64,000 nucleotides of DNA. It comes from Morella rubra. Taxonomy: Eukaryota; Streptophyta; Magnoliopsida; Fagales; Myricaceae. The position numbers were made by a program, and so were the translations under genes. The notes below the pieces were generated by a model. It saw nothing but the letters and a program-made list of their open reading frames with translations. It was not told where the DNA came from and did not search any database. The DNA is taken from assembly GCA_003952965.2 (NCBI GenBank), contig RXIC02000011.1:218885-282884 (forward strand), written 5' to 3'. Position 1 is the first letter of the stretch. The number at the start of each line of letters is the position of its first letter. This document shows, piece by piece, positions 49,691 to 61,800 of the stretch.

Positions 49691-50984
49691 GCTAAAGGGC
49701 AAAGCGGGGTGGGATTAAAATATCTTTGAAAAAGTTTACGATAAGTATGACGTCAAAAGATTAACGACGACATGGAAATTGGCGGAAACAGTCTGTGGGG
49801 TTTAAAACTACTGTTGCGATTTGCGAAGACCCGGTTGAATTAAAGTTCGAACCTTCCACTAGGACTTTCGCAAAAAAACATGAACCTTCCACTAGGAAAT
49901 CGTGCAAGTTAGCCCGGGCTTTGCTTGGATGTTTTTTTTTGTTTTGCTTGTTTGGCGAGTCTAATAGAAGTTCGAATCTTATTAGTGAACGAGTTCTTCG
50001 CTTAGGTGTTGTTAGGATTTCAAATATAAGCTAATTTTTTTTTTTATTATTATTTCAAGTTTCTATAGACACTTTTTGGAGTTTGACTTTTATGGTTTAT
50101 GTGACATTTTTGGAGTTTGACGGTTTATGTGAAAAGTTTGTAGAAAGTTTGAAAGTTGGATTGCAGATATTGATTTTTATTGAATTTGTAAAAAAAGTGC
50201 GGACAAAATGAGTTGATAAGATTTTTAATAAGCATAAATATATTCACATTCTCTGTAGTATAAAAAAATGAAAGAAGTCGTAAATTAGTCATGCATCTCT
50301 GTATTTATCTCTATCTCTTTCATTAACGGCAGATAGTTGTAAATTACGGGATCTATTATTGTGGTTAGTGCTGAATAACATTTGTTGTTCATAAAAAAGA
50401 TGAAGAATGACGAAAGAACATATTTTTAACAAAAATTTTATCACATAGATTAATTTGTAATTTTTATATATTATAAGAACTGTAAATACATTTACGCCTT
50501 TTTGATAATTGAAATAATATTAAATGTAACAAATTTCTTCACTTTGAGTGTCCAACTTTACGGTTTTGCTTCTAAGCTGGTCAGTGTATCTGATTGCTAG
50601 CTCAAATTTGTCTCAATCCAATACACATAACAAATGCAACGGCTTTAAAAAAAGAAAGAATAAAAAAATCTCTGCGCAATAAAAATGTCACCTGATAAAT
50701 AAGGTAGTTACTAGTTACACCTAAAATTTAATAGCATGAACTCAGTTTTCAAAACCATCTCTCCCCTTTATTTATTTATTGTGTAAAATCATGTCTCCCC
50801 TGATTAGTCCTTGAGTTTATACTTTAAAAAAATACGGCCTGCTAACCCTTTATTCCGTTAACAGTCAACCGTCCGCGGGGTGAAACTTTATTTTGTTAGA
50901 GTTTTAGAACTCAATGAATTATTTTCAAATTGTTGTAAAACTCGAAGACCAAAAATTGATTTTAATAAAAGGAAAAAAATACAT

Positions 50985-51360
50985 TTTCTACCTACTAATT
51001 ATTATAAGTTTTACACTTTGCATCTTAAATTACTGTGTTTGAGACATTGTATCCTCTAACTACTAATTTTAGATATTTTACACATTTTATCAAAATTTTA
51101 AACTAAAATGACGATAATGTTCTTAATCCACTTTGAATCTATTTAAGATATTATTGTCAATTAAATTTTAGGAATATTATTATGGAAAACAAGATGCAAA
51201 GTGTATAACATTGATAGTTGAATGGTGCAACATGTCAAAGTGAGTAATTTAAGCTAAAAAGTGTCTAATATTAGTAATGGAGGGTGCAACATGTCAAAAT
51301 TGATAGTTTAGGGTGTAATGTATCACGAATAATTTATGGGCAGAAGGTGTATTTTCCCCT
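50985..51360 (+). repeat. 'CACTTTGCA' TIR element, copy B
   Basis: The left region (ACACTTTGCATCTTAAATTA, GAGACATTGTATCCTC) is inversely matched by the right region (TAGTTTAGGGTGTAATG, GGTGTATTTTCCCC), giving imperfect inverted repeats of 80 bp or more. No ORF. Confidence 0.65.
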
Positions 51361-52014
51361 TTTAATAATTATTGTTTTTGTTGATCTGGTAATTTGCCGT
51401 TTATGAAAAGGGTTGTTAAGGGAAGGACCTTATGTTTTTTAGGTACAAACTCAAGGACCAAAAACTAATTTTACACAATTTTTGTTTTTTTTTATTTTAT
51501 TTCTTTTAACCTGAGAACACACACAAAGGGCGCCACTCGAGACGCCTGTCACAGCTTTTTTTTCCTTTTCTTTTTCTTTTTCTTTTTCCTTTCATCTAGT
51601 GGCTTCTTTTTATCTTATCTTCTTTTGAACAACAGCTTTCATTCATCTCCTCCACAATACAACTATTTCTACCACTTTTTTTTTTTTTTATAGGTCACCA
51701 CTTTTCTTTGTTTATCCCAGAAAAAAAAAAAAATCATCACCTTCTTTATCTTGCACCATCATCTCTCGTGCTATCACTCATACCATCTCCTCATTATTAA
51801 CATCTTATAAATATCAATATTAAAGCTGAAAAAATCATAATAGTAATACATTTAAAAACATCAATACTAAAGCTGAGAAAGAAAAGAGTGATAGAAAATC
51901 AAATATCATAAAGAGCATAAATAATTTTGTAGGAAGTTGTGTTTTTCTTTCTTTTTTTTCAAGCCTAAATCTTCACGGTGCATTGTAAACAATTGTCTTG
52001 AATTTAAAAATGCT

Positions 52015-52340
52015 TCCTATTTAAACATTATCAATTTGGCACAAACAAAATTTTCAATTAATAATTTTAAAATATTCTTGATGCCAAATAAAAAGTAAAA
52101 ATAAAATAAATAAATTCACCCAATCTCTATACTTTTTTCACAAACTTCAATAAAATTCATATTAAAACAAATATTAAAAACTACATCAAATTATCTCTCT
52201 CTACACTTTTTCACAAAACTCTAATAAATTTTTATTAAAACAAATAAAAAAACCTTTATCAATCAACTCTCCCTACATTTTTTCACAAACTCTAATAAAA
52301 CTCAAAATCACCAATCAAACATATAATTTTCACTATTTTC
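52015..52340 (-). repeat. MITE-like sequence related to the 42-kb element
   Basis: Repeated words ACATCAAATTATCTCTCTC, TACACTTTTTCACAAA and TCTAATAAA are the inverse of the interior of the 42021-42407 MITE. Ends are not clear. Confidence 0.45.
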
Positions 52341-53605
52341 CACAAGCTCCCATGAAACTCTAATTTTCCTTATTTCACACCACAACAAAATTTTTTAAAA
52401 AATTTGTGATGTCAAATATACTCGACCTAGTGGGAACAATATATGATCTCTACCTCCTGCATTTGTTAAGCGAAATTTTAATTAGAAAGAAAAGTAAACA
52501 TTACATTATATTATTACATTTTTTATAAAAAAAAAAAAAAAAAAAAGCCTTGCCCTCTCCCCCCAAAATTTTGAAAAATTCCTCCACAAATTGGCCTTTA
52601 GTATTGTAAAAACTTAAAGTAAAACACACATTTTTACCTAGAATATTTAATAATAACCTATCAATTTTAGTTGGATAGATCTTAAAAACGTATTTAATAA
52701 ATTAAAAAAAAAATTGAAATACAACTTAAATCTTCAAAATTCTAGAAATTTTCTTAAAATCTACCTTTTGAATTGTAAAAAATTCTTATGATTAAAAGTA
52801 TATAGGTTTTTAAAAAATTTCTTCTACTTTGAATTTCTTCAAACTCTTTCTTGTTTATAGATACTTTTTATTATCTTTGCGAGCATATTCACAATATAAT
52901 CAATATACAAGTTGAAGAAATAAAATATATACAAATTAAAATATCTTTAACTAATATAAATGTGTTATTCCTATTTTTAGGTCAAGAAAACTTGAGAATA
53001 TTTTTTGAATTAGGGTTATACAAAGTTTTTATAATATATATAAGAAATCATATAATATGAAAAATAAAAATTATTATAATATTATTTTAGCCCCTTTTTT
53101 TTCTAAGCTATTATTTTAGCCCCTGAACATAAAACTCCTAACTCTGAGGCTGGTGACTATATGTGTTGGAAAGAATTCAGCGAGATTTTTCTTCCTTGTT
53201 TACTCTAAAGTTATCGTTGCAAACAATTTCGTAGACCAACTGATGCCAGGTAGAACAGAAAATTATTCTGCAAGCTAGTTCTATCAATAATCCACATGAA
53301 AGATACAAGAGAAACGCCCAAAGACAAAGAGAAAATGTCTCTGATATTAAGAGAATTATCAATAACCAAGAATGTCAAAACCTTAGCCCACAAGCCGGGC
53401 TTTATAGCTGAAATTTCAATAGGAAATTTTACCAAAATTAGCAAAATCCCATTAATCATGTCAAAAATAAAATATATGCCAAAAGAAATAGATTGCCAAA
53501 AATATGGCTCAAATTGGATCCAAAATCACCTCTTAATCGATAAATTGAAAGATTACCATAAAAAATGAGAAGAAAATCTCAAGTTGAGATATATTACCAT
53601 ATATC

Positions 53606-53731
53606 TCAGAGATATATTTCCATATATCTCATTACTTGGACATCACTCTTGAGTAATCTCCAAGTTTAGCAATCAGAGATATATTTTCCATATATCTCAT
53701 TACTTGGGCATCACTCTTGAGTAATCCCCAA
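53606..53731. repeat. Tandem repeat with palindromic core
   Basis: 53606-53665 and 53675-53731 share GAGATATATTTCCATATATC and CATCACTCTTGAGTAATC. Each copy contains a palindrome (GAGATATA...TATATCTC), and a third partial copy of the palindrome lies at 53583-53605. Confidence 0.85.
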
Positions 53732-54538
53732 ATCATAATCGGATCCTTCTGCATCACCAACTATACATGAACTACAACAAATTTTCGTTTTAGGAATGGA
53801 TTTTTTCGTCTCGAAAAACTTAAATTCCATCCCAAAAACGTTTTTGGGACGGAATTCATCCGTCACATCAGGTGTCCCAACAAGTCCATTGCAAAAAGGT
53901 TTTTTGGGACGAAATTTGTGATCCGTCCCAAAAAGTCTCCTTTCGCAACGAAACAATTCTGGTCCCTAAATTAAATAGTTGTTCGAATGTAAGTAGGAAA
54001 ACGTACAATTTGAATGGTCTTTGAACTTTAAGTGAGTCGTTTGATTATAATCGAACGGTACATGTAGAATTGTTCCATATAGAGATAAATCATTTGAAGG
54101 CATAATTCATTGATGTTAGATCGTTTTGTTAATCATAACAACATAAGCGGAAACATGTCCGATGCCGTTCTTAATTAGTTCGAACACTAAATAAAAATAA
54201 TGTTCGAACAGTCTTCGGACGTTTGATCAACAATGTTCGAACACATGTCAGATGTTTTAATGTACATTTTCGATATCGTTCTTTCTATCTTCTAACAGTT
54301 AGCGATGACTACATTCGATATCCAGCATATGCGTTCGGATGTAGTGTATTAACATCCAAACATTATCAAACGTTTAGGTTTCTTCGTCCAAACAATTTAT
54401 GTAAAACGTCGAAACGGTTTGCATTGTAATTTTGTAACTTATTTATATTAAGAAAAATCCGAGAGCAAATATTAAAACAGAAATTAAATTAGTAATTTAC
54501 TGACAACCACAAAATTTAATGTTAAATATTTTAAAATA

Positions 54539-55980
54539 GGCTTAAATGCTCAACAGGTCCCTATGGTTTACCATTTTCTCAAAAGGTCCTTATACTTCAA
54601 TTTGGATTGTACTAGTCCCTGCGCTTTAGACATTTCCCAAAAAATCCCTTCGTTAGTGTGACCCCACCAACTTAACAGATTTTTTTCAACCTAGCAAACA
54701 GAGGTCATATCATAGCCAATGGCATGCCGCCACATGGCCTGTCCCTGTCTTCTCTCCTAGTTGACGCCACATCAGCCACCGCGTCAGCCTTAACGTCAAC
54801 TGCCATGTTAAGCATATCTTCTTGGGCGCAAACCACCTTCACCCATCTCCTCTGCCAATCTCTAGGGTTCCTCCAAATCGTTCACCTTAGAGGGCTTGGA
54901 GATGTGAAACCTCGCTAGCCACAGTATTTGAGTAGTCAGATATAATACCCTTTCTTCTACAAATCCTTAAGGGGCACCAGTGTTCTCTGGCCTTAAGGGG
55001 CCACCAGTGTTCTCATATGTACTTTGTCCTTAGGTTGGAGATAGCACACGGAAAATTTATGAGAGAAAATGTTCGAGGCTGAGAAACTAGATGTCAGAAG
55101 AGATAATGAACTCACTCTAGACAAAACCAAAGCTGAGTGAAAGATTTATATGTCAGGATCTTGGTAGCGATTCAAAGTGCTAAATCAATCTCAAAGAGGA
55201 TTCAGAAATTGAGAGATGAAGAATTGTAGTCTCAAATCAAGATTTCTGCAATGGTTCTCACCAACTAGCGACGCTTCAGCTCAAAGCTGAGCTTCAGAAC
55301 TGGAGCACATGCTTCATGGAATATGTTGCGGCACAGAAAGGGTATGTAGAAGCTCTCTATGACTGGCTAGCAAAGTTGGTTGGCCCTGAAGTTGAATTTT
55401 ACTCTAAGGGTAGGAATTCAGCTGCTTCATATCAGGTCAATGGGCCCTTATTGCTTGTTATCTGCCATGAATGGTTAGCATTTATTGATAAATTGCTAAA
55501 TAAGGGAGTAGCAATTGCATTGAAAAGCTTCACAAGGATGTGAGAGCTCTATGGGTTCAGCAAGGGGAGGAATAGCAACAAAAGAGGAAAGTTGACAATC
55601 TAGGGCAATATCTCGGCAGAAGGAATTTAGCATTCTAGAAAGTAGAGAGCAGGTTTCTTGAATACAAGCTCACAGAACAAAGGTCGAAGTCAGAAGTAGA
55701 ACATCACCATGAACACTTAACTGATAAGAAGGTGGTTTTTGGGGGGCACCAGTGTTCTTTGGCTGTGAGGAAAATGAAGGACCAAAAACAAGATGAATAG
55801 ATGATTTTTGCCATTTTTGTTTGCCACGTTAAAAAAATCCGTTAAGTTGTTGGGGCCACACTAATGGAGGGACGTTTTTGGGAAACGTCTAAAAAGCAGG
55901 GACCAGTACAATCCAAATTGAAGTACAATGACCTTTTTAGGAAAATGATAAACCACAAGGACTTGTTGAGCATTTAAGCC
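54539..55980. mobile_element. Pack-MULE, 1442 bp
   Basis: The ends GGCTTAAATGCTCAACA and TGTTGAGCATTTAAGCC begin inverted repeats of about 150 bp at roughly 85% identity. The flanks are TTTAAAATA on both sides (54530-54538 and 55981-55989), a perfect 9-bp target duplication, the hallmark of Mutator-like elements. No transposase is present. The interior carries a host-derived DUF632 fragment and unrelated GC-richer DNA (54720-54920). It sits inside the second CACTA remnant. Confidence 0.9.
55030..55600 (+). pseudogene. Captured DUF632/DUF630-type gene fragment
   Basis: The plus strand encodes WRIAHGKFMREKMFEAEKL, then VAIQSAKSISKRIQKLRDEE, then LQNWSTCFMEYVAAQKGYVE with ALYDWLAKLV and GPLLLVICHEWLAFIDKLL. 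This order matches the DUF632 region of plant NRG2-like (bZIP-like, DUF630/632) proteins. The longest open piece is 55316-55543. Stops at several points, a frameshift between segments and lack of introns show a decayed or exon-joined capture. The intact host gene is not in this window. It is probably non-functional, though transcription from the MULE is possible. Confidence 0.7.
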
Positions 55981-56039
55981 TTTAAAATAAAATACGAAAT
56001 AAAACAAATAGTCTATGGTGGTGGGTCAAATCGCTTCAC

Positions 56040-57068
56040 AACTTTTTTAATTCTTCCTGCAACCTCGTCTCCATCTCTAGTCATAACTTATTTTCAATTC
56101 GTGCCTGTGCCTCCTACTGCACTCGTATGAGAGTTTCCATCTCTGCTTGCTTGGCAGCTAATTCTTGAATCTCCTTCTCTCTATCAATTGCTTTGGTTTG
56201 CATTTCCTCGAGCTCTGATCTTTGTTGCTCCAACTGGTGAGCATATCATATCAGTTGATCCTAGGCGCTGAAGAAGAAATAGTAGTAGGAACCACCACAC
56301 GACCCAACTAGCGCACATATCCAGTTTTCTTTCCTAGGACTTATGTATATACTTTAAGCTCAGTGAATGATTTTTCCTCAGATATGCACTGTTGCAAAAA
56401 AACTTTCATTTTTTTTTTCTGCACTTGCCCAATCTAATAAAAGAAACACATTTATACTTTTAGAAGAAATAACAATTATAAAGCAACTAAAATAAACTTA
56501 CACTTAATTATAAAATTAAATAGTTATAAAATTTTCCCGTGCAGTTTCCAACACCCACTCGCCTTTGGCATTTGTATAATTCTTTTTGTACAATTCTGCT
56601 AGATCAACCTTGTCCATCTCAGGATCTCTCTGTTTCAAAAATAAAGTAATTAAATATTCACTAATATTATATGTATTGAAAACAAAATAAAAGTTCGACA
56701 AAAAATAATAATAATACTATTTTCCCATAAATGCGCAGAAACGATCTTGATCCCAAGGTGTAGTAGGTAGTCAAATGTGCACAATTTTGTTTATTAATTT
56801 CACTTTTTCTCTGCAAAATAAATAAATATATAATTAAAACGAACAACGAAAATAAAATAATTCAAATAATTTTGCTACCTTAAACTCCCCACTAGAGAAT
56901 AAATCGCACACTTTCGCCCAGTGCTCCATCAGTGTATCTGGATGTGGATGTAGTAGCGCCTCCTCTTTGGTTCTCCACTTTACTTAATACTCGTGGAGGT
57001 GACACTTATGTTGTTTGTAAGCAGTAGTCATTGTCTCCTAAACCATTCTGACGACCTTAGGACGTTGG
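56040..57068 (-). pseudogene. Transposase_24 (En/Spm) relic
   Basis: Minus-strand pieces in order: TTAYKQHKCHLHEY and EEALLHPHPDTLMEHWAKVC with DLFSS (57060-56880); DKVDLAELYKKNYTNAKGEW (about 56620-56540); then a coiled coil with QLEQQRSELEEMQTKAIDRE and KEIQELAAKQAEME (56260-56130). They match the Transposase_24 gene at 6118-7615 piece for piece. Several in-frame stops are present. It belongs to the second CACTA remnant. Confidence 0.75.
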
Positions 57069-57155
57069 TAATCCAGTTAAAAATCATCTTGATATGTTGA
57101 TATCACATTCATATGTCAGTAAATAAATGTTAGATAATTAACATGAACAAACAAA

Positions 57156-57262
57156 TTGTTGAGTTATGCAACTCGATGTAAGTCGATGTTCCTGAGTAAT
57201 AGTATCAAAGGTATCATGTCAAAATCATATCTCATATCTTTGTTGAGTTATGCAACTCGATG
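57156..57262. repeat. Exact 23-bp direct repeat with palindromic core
   Basis: 57156-57178 and 57240-57262 are identical and contain GAGTTATGCAACTC. The surrounding 57070-57560 has no gene that I recognise. Confidence 0.85.
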
Positions 57263-57565
57263 CTCGTGAATGAATCAAGTCTTAAAGTCATGATAAACTG
57301 ACGAAGCTTAATTGAACAATGTCTTTAATTGAATAAAAGATAGACATTAAAACCATAAAACCAGTCACCAATGTTTCTTTTGTTAGTCTTTTAAAGAACT
57401 AAACTCAAAAACAAATTATACTTGATAGTCCACTCAAGCCTCAAGGTGTACTTGATAAAAGTGAATCTAAAGAGACGTATGAAATTAGGAACGAGATTAG
57501 GGGGACAACTTTCTCAAGATACAACTTGGGAGCCAAAATGCAGTAAGTGCAAAAGAAATCTTTAA

Positions 57566-58057
57566 GGGAAAATATATTTTCATTCATTAGGTTTTAGGCC
57601 AATTTTTTTGAAAAGCTCACTGAATTTCAAAAAACATATGTCACCTCACTAAAATTTGGCCGCTAGTAAATTAGGCCACTAGACCTAACTCCATTAGACT
57701 CATTTAGCAGAAACTTTATCCCGCCCAATCCCAACGTGACATGTGCTATTAAAACAAACAAAAAATTTAAACATTGTAACATTTAAAAAATTTAAAATTA
57801 AAATCTAAAATAAATAAATTTATCACTTAATAAAATTAAATTTAAAAATACGAAATTGAAAAGAAAAAACAAGAAGAGAAAAGGATTGGGGAGTTCCCCC
57901 ACACCCGATCCTTTTCTGTTAAATGAGTTTAAGGAGCTAGGTCTAGTGAGCCTAATTTACTAACAACCAAATCTTAGTGAGGTGAAATATTTTTTTTGAA
58001 GCCCAGTGAGTTTTTTAAAATCAACCTAAAACCTAGTGAGTGGAAATATATTTTTCC
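57566..58057. mobile_element. MULE-type MITE, 492 bp
   Basis: The ends GGGAAAATATATTTTC and GGAAATATATTTTTCC begin long imperfect inverted repeats of roughly 140 bp, including TTAGGTTTTAGG/CCTAAAACCTA. AATCTTTAA flanks both sides (57557-57565 and 58058-58066), a perfect 9-bp duplication. The interior is AT-rich and non-coding. Confidence 0.85.
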
Positions 58058-58100
58058 AATCTTTAAATTCAGTACTCTTATTTCTTAATAAAGAAAAAAA

Positions 58101-58497
58101 AAAGATAAATACACTTTGCATTTTTCAACTATGGAGTCTTGACACTTCATACTCCATCTATTATTCTATTCAAATTGCACCGACTAAATATTGATTACAT
58201 ATACTTTTGCACCCGCCATTAAAATTTTCCAAAAATTTTGAAAGAATTTGATCTGTTGACTTCTAAAATTATAATTTTATTCTCATAAAATGATATTGTC
58301 AAAACACAATTATGGAGACAAATTTATCATTTTGAGTGCCAAAAAATTTTTTTTCTACTGAAATTTAAAAAATTTTAATGTACGGAGCAAAGTTTATGAA
58401 ATCAATAGTTAGTAGCTGTAATGTGATAAAACAAAATACATGGGGTGCAAAGTGTCAAGACCTTTATTGTTGTAGGGTACGAAGTGTATTTATACCA
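58101..58497. repeat. 'CACTTTGCA' TIR element, copy C
   Basis: The left AAATACACTTTGCATTTTTC with GTCTTGACACTT is inversely matched by the right GGTGCAAAGTGTCAAGACC with GAAGTGTATTTATACC. The interior differs from copies A and B, so it is a relative rather than the same subfamily. Confidence 0.6.
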
Positions 58498-58838
58498 AAA
58501 AAATCTACAAATTTAGAATAGTTTTGATGGCAAAAATTTTTTGACACCTAAACTCATTTTTCTTATAGTGCCTCATCTTTTTTTTCTTACAGATCTGAAC
58601 CCCCGTTCGAAGTTGGCTTCGTCACAGCCCATTACTTGGCTTGGTCGCGATCCATTATGGTATATAGACTGAAGCACATGCTAAATACAGTATTATTAAA
58701 AAATAACTTCTATCTATTATTTATGTGTTTCTAAATTTCAATATTATTTACTAAATCAGAGATTTTTTATATATGTTCAATGCTAAGTTGCTAAGCATAT
58801 ATTTGCTAACAAAGACTAGAGAATAACAGTTCATTCTT
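58498..58838. other. Short intergenic stretch
   Basis: AT-rich, no gene or clear repeat recognised. Confidence 0.5.
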
Positions 58839-61800
58839 GTAATAGCCCGGACCATCAAGACCTCAAGCGTTGTCTTATAGTAATGGACACCGCTATTAAA
58901 CTGAGGTTACGGCCATGGGAGGATCGTTAAAGCAATAGGATTCTAAGAAATAAACATCATCAAGACTCTTTATGCCAATCTCTATATCACAAAAGAGTAC
59001 CAATTCTGCTTTCTATGTACATCTACAAAACATGGCAGAATAACTACTAAAATTCAGTACAATTTACGTAGGTCTTTATCTTATTCTCCTCTACTCTTCC
59101 TCGTCATGATCGCTAGAAAATATAATCAGGATGCTCTCAACGATGATGTCTAGGTTCTCAGTGACCCAGACCCAACTACCAGCTTAGTATCAAGACCTCA
59201 TGAGTCAAAGTCTAAGTAAATTCTCCCAGGTACATTCTGAACATCTGCTAAAAGAATTTAACAAACAACGGTGAGTCCAAATGACTCAGTAAAGCTAGTG
59301 GTTAGACAAACAACAGATAAAGAAAAGATATTGAAGAAAACCCGTCCATCAATAAAATCTCAAAATAGAAAAAGAAAGTAAATGAAAAGACTCAGTTTTC
59401 TCAAAAATGATCTTTTCCTTTTTCCATTTTCAATTTCGATCACCACTACTCTCACTCCCAGAGTGAATCACTTGGCCAGAGTGACGGGTTACAAGTAACC
59501 TTCCGTATCTTTGCAGCAGTACTCCCAGAGCACAATACGGCCTCAAACTCCCAGAGTGAGTTATCCTAACAAAGGATCTTTCCGCGTACGACGGAGAGGC
59601 CAGAATGTCACAACAAGTGAACACATCCTCTTGTGCACAGTACGTTAAGTATGCATGTCTCATGTCAACGCCCATACATATCATCATGATATGCAACACC
59701 TTAACCATACTTGAACATCACAATATTCCTTTCCAACGTACAAGTTAAGTGTGCATGTCTCATATCAACGCCCATACATCTCATTTATGATATGCAACAC
59801 CTTAACTCGTTTCCATCATCACAACATTATAAAACAGTTCTCAAAGGAAAATGTTGTGAAGGCAAAAACAACACTTTGATTTCTCGGTTAAAAACCGGCT
59901 TAATCACCACGTAGAAAATACTAATTTTGACATAAAAGTATTGAAATCAAAGGAAAGAAATATGTTCAAGCTTTGAAAAAAATTTTGGAAGAAATTTTTG
60001 AAAAGAAACGGATCAAAGTTGAAAAACAACTTGAAAACGAATCGAACTTTGAAAATGATACTTTTTCGAAAGGACGAGCTTGTTCTTCGTCAAGAACACG
60101 AAGAACATCAAGAAAAATGAAGAATAGAAAAAATGCTAATCAACATCAAGAGATGCTAGAATAATAAAGACAAGAGATTCACAATAATCATCTTGAAAAC
60201 TTGAATCGAAATCAAAGATAACCAACTAAACTTTACCTCTAAGCAAGTTCGATCTTCACTAATCTTCACTAATCGATTTCTTCCTTCTTTCTCCCACTTC
60301 ACTTCACTCTTTCTCTCAAGATTTAACTCACAAAAATTCAGATTGAATGGTGTACTCTTCAAAGGTCGAAATCCACCCCTATTTATAGGAAAACACAGCC
60401 GGTTGCATTCCGACACGTGTCCGGCCTAGCTAGGCTAGCTTTGGTGAGTCACTAGGCTACATTTCTCTCCTCTTGACACCTAGCAACCTACAGCAGCTGC
60501 ATGGAAAGGCTATGGCCGAAATTTTCCTATAGGCTTGATGAGTCGCCGCCTAGGTGCACCGGTGGTCGACACCTCGAGCTACCTAGGTCCTAGCCTTTTT
60601 GTCGTGCTTTTTGCATCGATTTGTCATGCTTCTAGCTTTGATTTGTCGTGCTTCCTATGTGTCATCTCTATCCACAATTCATCTCTATCCACAATTCATC
60701 TCTATCTTCATCTCTAATTCATCTTTATCAATTCATCTCTATCCGCATCCCATCTTCATCTCTATCCACAATTCAGACCTACTAGCTTCCGAAAAATAAA
60801 AAGTCTCCAAAATTGAACCATAAGCTCGTGGATGAACTCCCGACATATTAGTAGAATAAAAATCATGTGGTTCGGTTTTCGAGACAAAAACGTCCTGCTT
60901 GCTTAAAAAATTAAATTGATCAATACGAGCTCCTCAACATTTGAACAACAACCTAGTTGCACGCAAACTCCAAATCTCACTTAATCAGGTCCTAATCAAG
61001 GTTCGAGACAAAAAGGTCCGACTAGCTTAAAAATTTAAATTGATCCAATGCGTACTCCTCAATCTCTTGAACAATAACTCAGTTGCATGTGAACTCTAAT
61101 TCTCACTAAATCATGTCCTAATCAATGTTTCGAACTTAGTATCTCAAGTACTAAATAATCTCTCTTAGCCACTAAGCAGCCCCTAAATGCACTACTAATC
61201 ACAAACAAGATATCATAAACAATATGCATGTGATGTTTAAAAGCTCGGGGTATGACATACTCCCCCACTTAGAAATAATTCCGTCCTCAAATTTAAACAT
61301 AACACAAGAGACATACCGTTAGTCAAACAAGTGAGAATACTTGCCAGGCATGTCTGCCTCTAACCCCTATGAAGCTTCAGTGATATTGTGACTTTGCCAT
61401 AATACTATCACTAAAGGAATCTTCTTGTTACGCAGCGCTTTATCCTTTCTATCTAATATCGCCACAAGTTGCTCCAGATAGGTTTAATTCTATTCTATTT
61501 GCAAGGGCGTATAATCTATTATAGGAGAAGGATCCAGTAACATATTTCCTCACCATTGAGATGTGAAAAGTATCATGTACTCCTTCCTAATTCTGGGGTA
61601 AGGCTAACTGATAAGTTGCTACTCCTACCTTTCGTAAAATCTCAAATGGTCCAACATATCGGGGACTCAACTTCCCTTTCTTTCAAATCTCCTAACTCCT
61701 TTCATAGAATCACCTTCAAGAATACTTTATCCTCTTTTTCAAATTCTAACAGTCGTCTATGATTGTCAGTATAACTCTTCTGTCCACTTTGAGCTACCTT

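Larger units (their letters stand above)
49700..53590. other. AT-rich intergenic DNA upstream of AIR9
   Basis: No gene recognised. It contains TIR element copy B (50985-51360), CT-rich low-complexity DNA (51540-51720) and MITE-like sequence (52015-52340). At about 53160-53590 there is a stretch whose minus strand looks vaguely LTR-like but has no provable ends. Confidence 0.5.
53770..57070 (-). mobile_element. Second, older CACTA (En/Spm) remnant
   Basis: The left terminus reads ACTACAACAAATTTTCG, a one-base variant of a CACTACAACAAA end. Alternating TTTTTGGGACG and CGTCCC words follow, as in CACTA termini. A subterminal zone with TGTTCGAACA, GTTCGGA and CGTTTGATC motifs runs from about 53980 to 54390. 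After the Pack-MULE insertion, a minus-strand Transposase_24 relic fills 56040-57068. No right terminus was found, so the element is truncated. Confidence 0.65.

Noticed and set aside
49940-50010. A tRNA gene, from an AGTTCGAATCT B-box-like word
   Set aside because: No A box at the right distance and no foldable cloverleaf by eye.
53160-53590. A solo LTR left of the second CACTA remnant
   Set aside because: The minus strand has LTR-like composition and TATAAAGCCC, but no paired ends or target duplication were seen.
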